Below, piece by piece: positions 8,141-18,005 of a DNA stretch of 64,000 bases. How positions within the stretch are numbered: position 1 is the first letter of the stretch; each line of letters opens with the position of its first letter. The notes under the pieces were generated by a model. The model made no database searches, was not told the origin of the DNA, and worked only from the letters and a program-made list of their open reading frames with translations. This DNA is from JAICLK01 sp963810525. Lineage in GTDB: Bacteria; Patescibacteriota; Saccharimonadia; Saccharimonadales; UBA4665. The DNA is taken from the NCBI GenBank assembly GCA_963810525.1, contig CAWENB010000003.1, positions 62,001 to 126,000 on the forward strand, read 5' to 3'. A program made the translations under genes and the position numbers.

Positions 8141-9656
8141 CTATTTGGCAAATTCGATGGCGCGGGTTTCTCGGATGACGTTTACCTTGATGGTGCCCGG
8201 ATATTGCATAGTGGACTCAATTTTGGTGGCGATGTCTCGGGCGAGTTTGATGGCGCTCAGGTCGTCGATTTGCTGCGGCTTCACGAATACACGCACTTCG
8301 CGGCCAGCCTGAAATCGCGTAAGCTTTTTCGATGCCGCCGAATCCGGTAGCCACATTCTCAAGCTCTTTCATACGCTCCACGAAGTTTTCAGCGCTGATA
8401 TTGCGTGCGCCCGGTCGTGAAGCACTAATGGAGTCGACCACGCGAATAATCAGCGCTTCGACACTGGTCGCCTCCACGTCATCGTGATGCTGCTCGGCAG
8501 CCAGTGCCACTTCTTCGGGTGCGCCGTATTTGCGCAGCATTTCACCGCTGATATGGTGGTGTTTGCCTTCTATTTTGTGCGTCAGCGCTTTGCCGAGGTC
8601 GTGCACCAATGCGGCATATTTGGAGGTCTTTACATTGGCACCGACTTCTTCAGCAATCATGCCGGCAATATGCGCCATTTCGGTGCTATGCTTGAGCACA
8701 TTTTGGCCGTAGCTAGTGCGGAATTTAAGCTCACCGAGCAAGTGCAGCACTTCTTTCGGAATGCCGATGATACCGACTTCACGTGCCGCGTCTTCGCCGG
8801 CCCGCACGACTTCTTTTTCGACATTACGTTGCGCTTTTTCGACCACTTCTTCGATGCGGCCGGGATGGATGCGCCCGTCTTTCATGAGCATCTCGAGCGC
8901 TTGTCGGGCAATCTCCCGACGAACCGGATCGAAGCTACTGAGTACGATGTAGCCCGGCGTGTCGTCAACCATAATGTCGACACCGGTCGCCCGCTGCAAC
9001 GCCTGGATATTACGGCCTTCCTTGCCGATTATGCGACCTTTCATTTCGTCATCTTCGAGTTTGACGGTTGTGACCGTACGGTCAGCCGTAACTTCGCTAG
9101 CCATGCGCTCCATGGCCGTGGTGATAATGAGTGCAGCTTGCTCTTCGGCGTCATCTCTGGCTTCATTTTGCAGCTTGGCAACGAGCCCAGTCAGATCGTT
9201 CCGGATATCGCGCTCCGTCATCTGCATAAGCTTTTCGGCGGCGTCATTTTGGCTGAGCTTAGCGATTTTTTCGAGCTTTTCCTGCTGTTTCTTGCGGATT
9301 TCACGGATTTCGTCTTTGAGACTTTCCACTTCGGCTTCACTCTTGCGCATATTTTCCGCCCGCTTATCGAGCTGGTCGAGCTTTTTATCGAGCGCTTCTT
9401 CACGCTGCACCAACCGGTTTTCCAAATCTTTCAGCTCAGCCCGATGCTGCTTCTCCTCTTTGCGTGCTGCGTCGGCAAGTTTAGCCGCTTCGTCACGGGC
9501 ATCGTTGACAATTTTACTGGCTTCACGTTTGGCTTTGTCGAGTTCCTTCTTCGCCGCATCTTCGGCCGAGCCGATTTTCTGGCGCGTTAGCACCGTATTG
9601 GCACCATAGCCAACACCAAGCCCTACCAATGCTAGGACAATGGTCATTACGTCCAT
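8141..9656 (-). CDS. rny: Ribonuclease Y, with one apparent frameshift
   Basis: Endoribonuclease Y, the membrane-anchored RNase that starts mRNA decay in many bacteria lacking RNase E. Order of parts: N-terminal helix (~1-20), long charged coiled coil (~25-160), KH domain (GRIIGKEGRNIQALQ), HD domain (VHDLGKALTH) and the C-terminal part. The frame breaks in the run AAA at 8312-8314: removing one A joins AYAI directly to QAGREVRVFVKP and gives a normal ~504-residue protein ending IRETRAIEFAK. A single-base homopolymer error in the assembly is the simplest explanation. Start: ATG at 9656 with AAAGGAAC upstream; a TATACT box lies about 90 nt further up. Confidence 0.9.
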
Positions 9657-9870
9657 TTTTTGTTCCTTTCCGTCTGCAGACCGCGCTTATCGGGCAATCG
9701 CTGTCACTTCACTAGCCAAATTAAGCACCGTCTGAAAATCAAATTGAATAGTATAATTTTCCTTTGGATTATCCCGAACTCCCCGGAATCCTAATAAAAA
9801 ATATACTCTCAAAACCTGCAAATGACAACGCAAATATTTTTGTGAACGTCCTCAGAAAATCCCTATAGGT

Positions 9871-10263
9871 CTACTTTTTCTGTAGGGTAATATGCGGCTC
9901 GGCGCCGTATTCCGGCATGACAATTGTGTCATTGTCACCACGCGCCAGTGCCGCAATACCGTCGCGCCGCCAATCATCGCCCATAGCCCCGACAATCGGG
10001 ACGCCGAGCCCGTATGCCAGTGCATTGCCGACGGTCAGGCCTATCCTCAGCCCTGTAAAGCTACCGGGTCCATTAAAGCAAACAATCCCTTGCACATCTT
10101 CCAGCTTTTTCGATTGCGCTTGCAGCGTAGCCTCCAGTTTTTTATGAATGGTGGCTGAAAGCTCCCGGTGTGCTTGCCAGGCTTCGTAGGCCAGCTGCTT
10201 GTCGCCGTCATAAAGGCCAAGTTCGGCTTCAGGATTGTCAGTACGAATGGTCAACACGCGCAT
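9871..10263 (-). CDS. tsaB: TsaB, tRNA threonylcarbamoyladenosine component (short form)
   Basis: 130 residues. The hallmark GPGSFTGLRIG is present, followed by GNALAYGLGVPIVG, as in TsaB, the partner of TsaD and TsaE in making t6A on tRNAs reading ANN codons. Typical TsaB is around 220 residues; here only the N-terminal ASKHA lobe is present and the protein ends after PHITLQKK. The 5' end overlaps the tsaE stop by one base (TAATG). No frameshift was found that would restore the missing half, so a naturally reduced form is likely. Confidence 0.85.
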   Translation of the reverse strand: MRVLTIRTDNPEAELGLYDGDKQLAYEAWQAHRELSATIHKKLEATLQAQSKKLEDVQGIVCFNGPGSFTGLRIGLTVGNALAYGLGVPIVGAMGDDWRRDGIAALARGDNDTIVMPEYGAEPHITLQKK

Positions 10264-10721
10264 TAACTCTCCTTCGGTATTAGATAGGCAAGCTCGGAAG
10301 GATAGGTGAAATCGAGCTGGCGCATGGTTTCGCCGGTCAGCGTGAACGCGATTGTCACCCGTTTTTCGGGCAACACGTGCCGCACGATGTCAGACCATTC
10401 CACAACCACGATAGCCCGCGGGTCACCAAGTACTTCGGTTAGTTCGTCAGTCATAATTCCGGGATCATGCAAACGATAGAAATCAAAATGATACAGCGTC
10501 ATTTTGCCAGCACGGTATTCCCGGCTGATTGTAAACGTCGGACTGCCTACGACATCATCACTCCCCAGGCCGCGGCTTAAACCGCGCACGAACGCCGTCT
10601 TGCCGCCACCAAGATCGCTTACCAGTTCAATCAGCTCGCCCCCTTTAAGACGCCGACCGACGGCCGCTGCCAGCTTTTCGGTATCTTCTTGACTGTTCGT
10701 AATCGTTCGCCACGACTGCAT
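10263..10721 (-). CDS. tsaE: TsaE, tRNA threonylcarbamoyladenosine ATPase
   Basis: 152 residues of the TsaE (YjeE) P-loop family, the ATPase that resets the TsaB-TsaD complex in t6A synthesis. The Walker A reads DLGGGKTAFVRGL, followed by VGSPTFTISREY and the YHFDFYRL segment typical of the family, then VVEWSD. It is the first gene of a two-gene operon with tsaB. The start has TATACG six nt upstream of the ATG, the leaderless arrangement seen at many genes here. Confidence 0.9.
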   Translation of the reverse strand: MQSWRTITNSQEDTEKLAAAVGRRLKGGELIELVSDLGGGKTAFVRGLSRGLGSDDVVGSPTFTISREYRAGKMTLYHFDFYRLHDPGIMTDELTEVLGDPRAIVVVEWSDIVRHVLPEKRVTIAFTLTGETMRQLDFTYPSELAYLIPKES

Positions 10722-10866
10722 GTACCCCGTATACTAGCGCGCTCTAGCCCGTCATGGCAAGTCAATAGAAGGCTGCAATCCGAAGAGTCATCTGAGTGCA
10801 CGTCAAAGAAACTTGCATTGAGTACATGACAAAATTATTATTACCGTATAAACTCGAGACAACGTC

Positions 10867-11538
10867 ATGCCACCTTTCAAAAATGTAAGCCCTATTTTTT
10901 CCCGCGACGCGGTCGCGGCGTTATGGGATACAGGGATCGGCACACCGGTTGCGATCATCAATGCACATTACCAGGCCCCGAGTAACAGCCGAACAGCTGA
11001 TATGCTATCCGGGTCCGTCCCGGACTGTTTAGCCGCAGTCTTGAATCTTATTGATGTAGAGACAGAAGTTAACTGCCTCATACACGAAGGTAAGTCACGT
11101 ACAACTGCGGTACATGCTGAACTAAAAAGTGCGGCGAAACGATATGGCCATACTCTACTTCAGCTACAGAACTATGGTGAACAAGGCCCTACTCTTGAAG
11201 CGGTGGAACTCAGGGAAACAATAACAGTTGCTCAGGCGGCGAGACTGCTCGGCATAACATATGATGCGGTGGCTAAAAGAGCGTTTGAGGAAGCGCCCGG
11301 AAGTAGACAAGGAAGAATCTTGCTGGTTGCGGCACCGATATTTGCGGAGCGCGCTGAAAGGTTAGCGAAATTAGGAGCGGTGGAACCGCCGCGACACACA
11401 GCCCCTCGAACACGTCAGCAACTGGGATTTTACGGCACACTGGCAGCCAACCCTGACTCCCTTATTCTGCGAACCGCGGATATTCGACCTACCGTTTGCG
11501 CACTGGTGACTGTCGGCAAACAAGAATCTAGCGCCTAA
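10867..11538 (+). CDS. Hypothetical protein with a possible helix-turn-helix
   Basis: 223 residues. The segment ITVAQAARLLGITYDAVAKRA near 117-137 looks like a MerR/excisionase-type helix-turn-helix, so DNA binding is possible. The rest is not recognised. A TATAAA box lies 14 nt before the ATG. The gene stands alone between the divergent tsaE and the PRC-barrel gene. Confidence 0.6.
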   Translation: MPPFKNVSPIFSRDAVAALWDTGIGTPVAIINAHYQAPSNSRTADMLSGSVPDCLAAVLNLIDVETEVNCLIHEGKSRTTAVHAELKSAAKRYGHTLLQLQNYGEQGPTLEAVELRETITVAQAARLLGITYDAVAKRAFEEAPGSRQGRILLVAAPIFAERAERLAKLGAVEPPRHTAPRTRQQLGFYGTLAANPDSLILRTADIRPTVCALVTVGKQESSA

Positions 11539-11730
11539 AACCTATTCTATAGTCGTTATTTCGCTCGCGGTAGGGCCGTCGAAAGGTTCTATTTAGTCGT
11601 TATGGACAATGGATTGTCACTTTATCATGGCAACGATATAGTAGCTCGCATTTGTCAGACATCAAAGTGAACTGGATTGATTAGATGCCTTCACTCGTCA
11701 GCGCACCGCGGCCGCGCTATACTAAGGGAT

Positions 11731-12246
11731 ATGCTGCAGCTGAGTAACACGTTTATTGAGAGACCGGTACTGAGCTTGCGGACCGGCGGCACGGCAGCCA
11801 CCGCTGTCGCACCTATCATCAATCCGGACAATCTTAAAATAGAAGGCTTTTATTGCAATGACCGCCTTTCGAAAAATAAGCTCATTCTACTGACCCAGGA
11901 CATCCGCGACTTTATCCCGCAGGGGATAGTCATCAACGACCACGACGTGCTCAGCGAACCGGACGATCTGGTACGTCTGGAACGCGTGCTGCAGATTAAT
12001 TTTGAACTCATCGGCAAACCGGTCGAAACCGTCAGTAAAAAGAAGATCGGCAAGGTAGCCGACTTCGCTGTCGAAGTTTCCAGTATGTATATTCAGAAAC
12101 TCTATGTGGCGCAGTCGGTTTTAAAAAGCCTGTCAAATGGCAGCCTGAGCGTCGACCGCAATCAGATCAATGAGATAACCGACAAACGGATTATCATCAA
12201 CGACCTCGAAGCCAAGGTACCGGCCCATGCCGGCGCGATGGCTTAA
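11731..12246 (+). CDS. PRC-barrel domain protein
   Basis: About 171 residues with two copies of a PRC-barrel-like beta pattern. These are PVLSLRTGG...IINPDNLKIEGFYC in the N-terminal half and GKPVETVSKKKIGKVADFAVEVSSMYIQKLYV (seen in pieces) in the C-terminal half. PRC barrels occur in RNA-processing and photosynthetic proteins; the partner here is unknown. Start chosen at ATG 11731 because TATACT at 11718-11723 sits 7 nt before it. A longer reading from 11677 would put the promoter inside the gene. Confidence 0.72.
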   Translation: MLQLSNTFIERPVLSLRTGGTAATAVAPIINPDNLKIEGFYCNDRLSKNKLILLTQDIRDFIPQGIVINDHDVLSEPDDLVRLERVLQINFELIGKPVETVSKKKIGKVADFAVEVSSMYIQKLYVAQSVLKSLSNGSLSVDRNQINEITDKRIIINDLEAKVPAHAGAMA

Positions 12247-12336
12247 GCCACCTACCCAATCTGTTGACTATTTGCAATCACTAACATATGATGTTGGCAT
12301 TAATTATTGTTGCCTTGCGTTCGGGATGGAGGAACT

Positions 12337-13254
12337 ATGTCGGCTGGTCTCATGATACTTATTGTGTTGGGTGTTTTAACTGTAGTTATAGGTGTGGCGC
12401 TTGGCTCAACTTTATTCACCGTGGAGCAACAACAGGTGGCGATTATCGAACGATTCGGCAAATTCCTCCGCCTGGCGCAAGCGGGTCTACATACGCGTAT
12501 ACCGTTCATTGATCGGATTGCGACGCGCATGAGCCTGCAGGTTGAACAGCTCACACTCAAAATAGAAACCAAAACTAAAGATAATGTGTTTGTGGCAATC
12601 GAAGTCGCCATTCAATACAAAATTGACTCCACTCACGTTAAAGAAGCCTATTACCTGCTCGACGATCCATCCACGCAGATGGAAGCCTTTACCTCCGACG
12701 TCGTTCGTTCCAAGCTGCCCGGTATGGATCTGGATACGGCTTACGCCGACGTGGAAGAGATGGCATTGACGATCGAGCGAACCATACGCGAACGCATGGA
12801 AGAATACGGCTACCGCATCGTCAAAGCACTCGTGATTAACATCGATCCGGCGTCGCAAGTCAAAGAAGCCATGAACGACATCAACGCTTCACGGCGCAAT
12901 CAGGAAGCCGCTATCGCGAAAGGAGAGGCCGACAAAACCCTGATGATCAAACGCGCCGAGGCCGAGGCTGAAAGCAAACGGCTGCAAGGGGAAGGTGTGG
13001 CCGCACAGCGCAAAGCTATAGTCGATGGACTGCGCGATTCGGTCATGCAACTCAGCGAAGCTACGGGTGTGAATGCCGAAGAGGCCATGCAACTCGTGGC
13101 ACTCAACAGCTACACCGATATGCTACGCGATGTCGCAGCCGCCTCTCGGACCAATACCTTGCTTCTGCCGCACTCACCGGCCGGCATCAGCGACATTATG
13201 GCCGCCATCAAAGGCGCACAGTTGATAGGACACGATACAGACAGCGAACGCTAA
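12337..13254 (+). CDS. SPFH/stomatin-like membrane protein
   Basis: 305 residues: one N-terminal hydrophobic helix (~1-26), an SPFH/Band-7 domain starting TVEQQQVAIIERFGKF, a charged helical stretch rich in A/E/K (QEAAIAKGEADKTLMIKRAEAEAESKRLQGEG) and a short C-terminal part. These proteins form membrane-bound oligomeric rings that organise lipid domains or control membrane proteases. Start chosen at ATG 12337, preceded by GGAGG at good distance; an upstream ATG at 12307 lacks a ribosome site. Confidence 0.85.
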   Translation: MSAGLMILIVLGVLTVVIGVALGSTLFTVEQQQVAIIERFGKFLRLAQAGLHTRIPFIDRIATRMSLQVEQLTLKIETKTKDNVFVAIEVAIQYKIDSTHVKEAYYLLDDPSTQMEAFTSDVVRSKLPGMDLDTAYADVEEMALTIERTIRERMEEYGYRIVKALVINIDPASQVKEAMNDINASRRNQEAAIAKGEADKTLMIKRAEAEAESKRLQGEGVAAQRKAIVDGLRDSVMQLSEATGVNAEEAMQLVALNSYTDMLRDVAAASRTNTLLLPHSPAGISDIMAAIKGAQLIGHDTDSER

Positions 13255-13284
13255 TCCGCACGGGCTCTGCTTATCGATCCAAGT

Positions 13285-13872
13285 TTAAGTCTCTTCCGCC
13301 AGTACCGCTTTGATATCCTCATAGCTAAAACCTTGACGGGCGAGATATTGCATAAGTTTGAGTTTGTCCGGGTATCGAGCTCGTTTTTTAGCGATTAAAC
13401 GGCGGAGTTCAGTGTGCTCATCAACCTCACCGGCTGCAAGCACCTGCAGTATTACTTCATCGCTCACTCGTTTGGCGCGTAACGCTTGCTGCCATTTCCG
13501 CTTCGATTCAGGATGATGCAGACGACGATTTTCTACCCAGGCCTGGGCAAATCTCAGGTCATCGACAATGCCATTTTTGATTAACTTGTTAAGTATATCC
13601 TCAGTAAGGGCGGGTGAGACTTGCTTCCGTTGCAGATAACCTCGCATTTCCCACTCGCTATGCGGACGCAGGGCCGCGTAGCGAAGCACCTGGTCGTAGA
13701 GCTTGTCGCCGTCGGACACTTGCTTGAGCCGTTTCAACTCACCTTCGTCGAATTCTTGCCCGACGACTATCTTTTCATCAAGCAATGCCGCATCGCTGAG
13801 CGAAAAAGCAAACGCCCCGTCCACAAAAATCGAGAACCGCCCCGTTATCGATTTGATAGCCGTAACTTTCAT
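13285..13872 (-). CDS. recX: RecX, regulator of RecA
   Basis: 195 residues of the RecX family: three-helix repeats with LRYAALRPHSEWEMRGYLQRK, VDDLRFAQAWVENR and FSYEDIKAVL. RecX binds in the RecA filament groove and limits its activity. It is the third gene of an operon (hydrolase, S51 peptidase-like, recX) with 4-nt ATGA overlaps. recA itself lies 4 kb away on the same strand but in a separate unit. Confidence 0.88.
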   Translation of the reverse strand: MKVTAIKSITGRFSIFVDGAFAFSLSDAALLDEKIVVGQEFDEGELKRLKQVSDGDKLYDQVLRYAALRPHSEWEMRGYLQRKQVSPALTEDILNKLIKNGIVDDLRFAQAWVENRRLHHPESKRKWQQALRAKRVSDEVILQVLAAGEVDEHTELRRLIAKKRARYPDKLKLMQYLARQGFSYEDIKAVLAEET

Positions 13873-14471
13873 GATTCGTATACTTCGAATTGACCTTCAG
13901 GCAGTTCGATAATCGGAATTGTCGGGCTGTCGTACGCCGCCAATTCATTCCAGGCTTTTTCCCAATCAACCGGACCGCGCGGATCGTCCGCGCCATAGCT
14001 CTCACTTTGGTAGTGCACCAGCGTTTTAACGGGTACGAGGTTCAGCCCCTCTACGATAGTGCGCTCCGTACAATCCCAGCCATATTTCGAAAGCAGCAAT
14101 GCGCCTGCCGACTGACCGGCCACGGCCTTAAATCGCCCAAGTAGCTCGCTACGATTACCGAATTGCTTGAACGTCTCTATGATACGGCGAGTACTGCCGC
14201 CATAGATGTACAATGCGTCGTACGATTCGCATTGCTTTGTAAAGTCTTCGACCGTGGCCAGGCCGTATGTCACCGACTGCTTTGGTAGGAATGCCGCAAT
14301 CCGCACCCTCCACTCCGCATATTTTCGCTGCCACACTTGTTTTGGCTCGGCGAAAAAGCACAGCAGGATTTTAGGGTTCCTGCCCAAATCGACGCCCATT
14401 TCGGCAAAGAAAGTCCTACCTTCATCCGCCGAATCACGCACACCGCCGCCGTGTAGTATATATTTCGTCAT
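13869..14471 (-). CDS. Peptidase S51-like (dipeptidase E/cyanophycinase fold)
   Basis: 200 residues with the class-I glutamine-amidotransferase-like fold of family S51. The nucleophile serine lies in AGQSAGALLL, near residue 118, and an early IYGGSTRRI loop precedes it, as in dipeptidase E (Asp-X dipeptides) and cyanophycinase. The gene overlaps both neighbours by 4 nt, so it is translated with them. Activity as a small-peptide hydrolase is inferred from the family. Confidence 0.78.
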   Translation of the reverse strand: MTKYILHGGGVRDSADEGRTFFAEMGVDLGRNPKILLCFFAEPKQVWQRKYAEWRVRIAAFLPKQSVTYGLATVEDFTKQCESYDALYIYGGSTRRIIETFKQFGNRSELLGRFKAVAGQSAGALLLSKYGWDCTERTIVEGLNLVPVKTLVHYQSESYGADDPRGPVDWEKAWNELAAYDSPTIPIIELPEGQFEVYES

Positions 14472-15082
14472 ACCATGCCTCTTGCTTCAAGCAGTTCAAC
14501 GAGTTTCGGGAACCGGGCATATTCCAGACTCTGTTCAAGGTTGAAATGCCCCTGCCCGTGAATGATGACCATTGCAGCGCCGCAACTATCAGCCACGTAC
14601 TGTGCTTGCTGTAGCGGCACATAGGGATCATCGTCGGAGTGGACGAAAAGCAACCTACGAGCATTCTGTCTGATAAGGCTGTAGTTGAACGGCACGTCAA
14701 AGAGCATGCTGTTGGCGTCCCATTCTACAGCCGCGTAGCTGTGCGGCAAATTACCCAATCTGCTGTCGTCACCGGTAGCCGCATCATTATGGAATACCGA
14801 CACCGCCGTAACGGCGCCGAGCTGCGCCGACGATTCCTGAGCGAGAATGAGCGCCAAAATTGCGCCGCTGGAATGTCCGATGAGCAGCGTATCTTCGTCG
14901 AGCGTAAAGGGCGCCTTCGCATGCACGAAATCCGCGCCTTCGCGCAAACTTGGCCGCTGAGTGTTCGGAAGCTGCGGCAACCACACTGCCAGACCGCGCC
15001 GCTTGAGCTCGGATTCAAGCCAACGAAACCAATTGGACTCCGGGGAACCTCCCGTGCCATGTAAAATCACCGCCCGCTTCAT
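14468..15082 (-). CDS. RBBP9/YdeN-type serine hydrolase
   Basis: 204 residues of small alpha/beta-hydrolase. The start reads VILHGTGGSPESNWF, the nucleophile elbow is GHSSGA, the acid lies in SDDDPYVP and the catalytic His in GQGHFN, in the spacing expected for the RBBP9/YdeN family. Substrate unknown. First gene of the operon ending in recX; the promoter box TAAGAT at 15089-15094 is 6 nt before the ATG, so the operon mRNA probably begins at the start codon. Confidence 0.82.
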   Translation of the reverse strand: MKRAVILHGTGGSPESNWFRWLESELKRRGLAVWLPQLPNTQRPSLREGADFVHAKAPFTLDEDTLLIGHSSGAILALILAQESSAQLGAVTAVSVFHNDAATGDDSRLGNLPHSYAAVEWDANSMLFDVPFNYSLIRQNARRLLFVHSDDDPYVPLQQAQYVADSCGAAMVIIHGQGHFNLEQSLEYARFPKLVELLEARGMV

Positions 15083-15247
15083 AAGCCTATCTTACCATCT
15101 TTTGAGACTGCTCGCGATTTCGCTTTCAGACGTGAGCTTGATGATCTTCGAGTCAGATCTCGGCAAAATATCAGCAGCATACTTGGTTGTGTTCGATCTT
15201 TAAGATTTGCCGAGTTCTGAGCGAAAAGGGGGATCGTAATCAATCTT

Positions 15248-15751
15248 CTAGTAGTATCTGGCAAAAATATGCTCCAAACCATCCGCAATTTGGTCCGGAT
15301 AGTCTTTGATAAGCCGTTTGATTTCAGCGACTGTGAACCACCGCGTCGCGTCAATTTTGTCAGGCTCATGGCTTGTTGGCGTACCGGTGACGACAGCCCG
15401 GTAAACTTTAGTAAAACGATTCATCTTTAGACCGTGCCAGGTATGCGTATCTAGAAACGAACCGATTTCCGTGAGCTTCACGTCTTCGACACCTAACTCT
15501 TCTCGCAGCTCACGGTACGCCGCCTGCTCGTAATCTTCGCCAGCATCGACATGGCCGCCGACCGAATTATCCCAGGTATTTGGGTAAATATCTTTGGTTG
15601 GACTGCGGTGTTGCAATAGCACGTTACCCTTATCGTCTTCGAGCATTATCCGCACTAGGCGGTGGTACAGGCCTTTTTGCCACGCCTCCTGCTTAGACGC
15701 CGAACCTATCGGTTTATCATGCTTGTCGACAATCAGAATTGGCGCGGACAT
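15248..15751 (-). CDS. Nudix hydrolase (IDI/YfcD-like)
   Basis: 167 residues with a full Nudix box, GGHVDAGEDYEQAAYRELREELGV, read in two parts. The N-terminal layout (DKHDKPIGSASKQEAWQKGLYHR) is that of the isopentenyl-diphosphate isomerase-like/YfcD branch. That branch hydrolyses nucleoside or prenyl diphosphates; which one applies here cannot be told. A TATTAT box stands 7 nt before the ATG. Divergent from the methyltransferase-like gene at 15811. Confidence 0.83.
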   Translation of the reverse strand: MSAPILIVDKHDKPIGSASKQEAWQKGLYHRLVRIMLEDDKGNVLLQHRSPTKDIYPNTWDNSVGGHVDAGEDYEQAAYRELREELGVEDVKLTEIGSFLDTHTWHGLKMNRFTKVYRAVVTGTPTSHEPDKIDATRWFTVAEIKRLIKDYPDQIADGLEHIFARYY

Positions 15752-15810
15752 AAATATGATAATAGCATGGCCGGACTCACCGTCCGTTAACGGGCGTATA
15801 CTAAAGGGGC

Positions 15811-16419
15811 ATGAAAGGCGCAGCAGATTTCTATTTTCATGCTGACGATTTGGAGTATATTCCGAAACTAAATCGCGAAAACTATGAATATGAGACAGCG
15901 CAACTAATCAAGCTGTTTCCCAAAAACGCACGCGTACTGCAAGTTGGCAGCATGGATGGCAGGCGCGCCCTTCGCCTTTTACACCTGCGGCCAGACCTGC
16001 GATATACTGGCCTGGATATTGAAAAACCGTTCATTATACAAGCCAGGAAAAACGCCGCGCAGGCTGGCGTGGCAGCAGAGTACGTCCTCGGAGATATTAC
16101 CGCCCCTCCCGAACTACCAAAATTCGATTATGTAATCTGTCTAAACAACACGCTCGGCTACATCTCGGAAGAAACGCCGGCGCTGCAAGGTATGGAACAT
16201 CTTGGCGAACACATCTTCATATCGGTTTTCGGGACAAGGTTTACCGCCAAACTTGCACGCGAGTATTTTGACATACTCGGGCAGTCTGTCCGAAAAGTCA
16301 GCGATGATTACTTCATATTGGCGGATCTTACGCGCATACGTCGTTTCACGGACAAACATGTCGCCGATTGGGGCGGCCACGTCCGTAAATCACCTTTGGG
16401 GTATCTTTGTACGCTCTAG
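15811..16419 (+). CDS. Class I SAM-dependent methyltransferase
   Basis: 202 residues. Motif I appears as VLQVGSMDGRRAL, the acidic end of strand 2 as YTGLDIE, and motif IV as FDYVICLNNTLGYI, a normal Rossmann-type methyltransferase order. Glycine motif I is slightly relaxed (VGSMDG instead of xGxGxG). Substrate unknown. TATACT at 15797-15802 precedes the ATG by 8 nt. Confidence 0.75.
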   Translation: MKGAADFYFHADDLEYIPKLNRENYEYETAQLIKLFPKNARVLQVGSMDGRRALRLLHLRPDLRYTGLDIEKPFIIQARKNAAQAGVAAEYVLGDITAPPELPKFDYVICLNNTLGYISEETPALQGMEHLGEHIFISVFGTRFTAKLAREYFDILGQSVRKVSDDYFILADLTRIRRFTDKHVADWGGHVRKSPLGYLCTL

Positions 16420-16500
16420 AGAGGCGGATTGTAGAATCGTATTTTTAAGAAACCATTGGTACGGCGATCCAGACGGTATTATTAATTAACTTCGACTAAT

Positions 16501-17877
16501 TTAACTTGTGGCAGGATTGCTTCCTGCGGCGTCGGCGCAATTGGCGTAAGTAGTATTACTTGATTTCACATTGCCGTTGCCGGGTACGACATAGAACGGG
16601 CCATCCTGCCCGTTATCTGACGCACTGCATGCTTCGTTGTTTTTAACCACTATATTCGTTGCACTACTTAGGCCACCCCCAGCCTCGACGCCACCGATAT
16701 CTATGGCTTCACCACCGCTAGCGTAGGCATTGCCCGGCAAATCGTTATGGATATTGTTTCCGGTAATGCTGACATTGGCGATGTTGTTAGTCCCTGGGCC
16801 ATATATGCCGGTTCGAATGCCGAATGGACCGCCGTAAAATTCATTATTGAGGATTTTGACATTATAAATCTCTCCGCCCGGTGCGATTTGCATATCGTCG
16901 CCGTTGGAGCCTCCGCGAACAACGTTACCTTCATAGGTAATATCATGCGTTGTGCCGCCTTGCAGCGTGTGCGCTACCAGACCATCATCGCCGTCGGTCG
17001 CACCACCGTAACGCTGGTCAACGTAATTATCGATCACATCACCGAACGACGAGTCGAGTATATGAATGCCGTCTAATTGGTCGAAATCACCATTGGCTGC
17101 CGGATTTTGGGCGACGTTATTGTAGCGGAAACAGAAACTGCTACTGCCATTAGCCACCAACGAATAGGTGAACGGATCCCGCGTCGCCACGTGCTGCACA
17201 ATGACATTCTTGGAGCTAACCACATCGAGGAGGTACGCCGTCAAGCGCCCTGGCGTATTGTTGTTGACACTCTTAGCCTGGAATAAACTTACGGCATTCT
17301 GATCTGCCTCCAGGTTCTCAATGGTAACATTACTTGCCCCATCAGTTGTGACAACTGGGTAACCACCACCGTCACTAGCGCTCATAAAGTTGGGACCGGC
17401 TTTGATGATGGTCGCAAACATACCGGCACCTTTAAGCGCCACATTGCTCTTCATTATGAGGTGGCCATCGACGGTATAGGTTCCCGATTGGAGCGTAACA
17501 ATGCCGCCGCCGGTCGCCGAAGCACTGTTTATCTTACTTTGAATTACTGATGTATTATCCCCATTTACAGGGGAGGCGACCGGATACACCTTCGGAGCCG
17601 TAGCTCCGATCGCACCGCTCACCGAGCACGCCGCTTCTGTTACGGGCAGTCCGAATCGGACCGCCTTGCCATTCGAGGCATTGTTATCAGCAATGATACT
17701 TGCGCTGCCTCTGAGTGTACCTGTTTCAGTTTCTGCAGATGTCGCATATGTCGCGGCGTTTCCAGCCTGGAGTAACGACAAGCCGATACCGCCAACCCCT
17801 AAAACTACTGCCATAATGAGCGCACGCCGCCGTGCATCTTGCAATTGCATGATATGCCTAGCTAGGCTATGACTCAT
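16501..17877 (-). CDS. Secreted right-handed beta-helix protein
   Basis: 458 residues. An N-terminal hydrophobic helix (~20-38) is followed at 41-76 by a short module (ATYATSAETETGTL...AS..KAVRFG) that also opens the two GH16 enzymes at 56-58 kb. The rest shows the repeating pattern of a pectate-lyase/polysaccharide-lyase beta-helix: IVTLQSGTYTV, NVTIENLEA, NVIVQHVATRD, DVIDNYVDQRY, NVSITGNNIHND, NIVVKNNEA. Such proteins bind or cleave polysaccharide. No catalytic residues can be assigned by eye. Probably exported and retained at the cell surface or released. Confidence 0.75.
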   Translation of the reverse strand: MSHSLARHIMQLQDARRRALIMAVVLGVGGIGLSLLQAGNAATYATSAETETGTLRGSASIIADNNASNGKAVRFGLPVTEAACSVSGAIGATAPKVYPVASPVNGDNTSVIQSKINSASATGGGIVTLQSGTYTVDGHLIMKSNVALKGAGMFATIIKAGPNFMSASDGGGYPVVTTDGASNVTIENLEADQNAVSLFQAKSVNNNTPGRLTAYLLDVVSSKNVIVQHVATRDPFTYSLVANGSSSFCFRYNNVAQNPAANGDFDQLDGIHILDSSFGDVIDNYVDQRYGGATDGDDGLVAHTLQGGTTHDITYEGNVVRGGSNGDDMQIAPGGEIYNVKILNNEFYGGPFGIRTGIYGPGTNNIANVSITGNNIHNDLPGNAYASGGEAIDIGGVEAGGGLSSATNIVVKNNEACSASDNGQDGPFYVVPGNGNVKSSNTTYANCADAAGSNPATS

Positions 17878-17934
17878 TGGTTGTCACATTCATCACAAAT
17901 CACACTATAACAGACAGCTCCTGCAACCTATTGG

Positions 17935-17971
17935 AAAAGGGCGAGCGGCTTTAAGCTAGCTTCGCCCTTTT
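17935..17971. terminator. Bidirectional intrinsic terminator after recA
   Basis: Perfect 10-bp inverted repeat AAAAGGGCGA / TCGCCCTTTT with a 17-nt loop, giving a U-run on either strand. It lies 35 bp past the recA stop (minus strand) and upstream of the beta-helix gene, so it should end the recA transcript. Confidence 0.8.
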
Positions 17972-18005
17972 GATGGCTTCACTCGCCCATCAGCCCGCCG
18001 TCCTA

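Noticed and set aside
8484..9590. Very long plus-strand frames opposite rny
   Set aside because: They are the complement of the coiled-coil and KH/HD coding sequence, whose RNase Y motifs are unmistakable on the minus strand.
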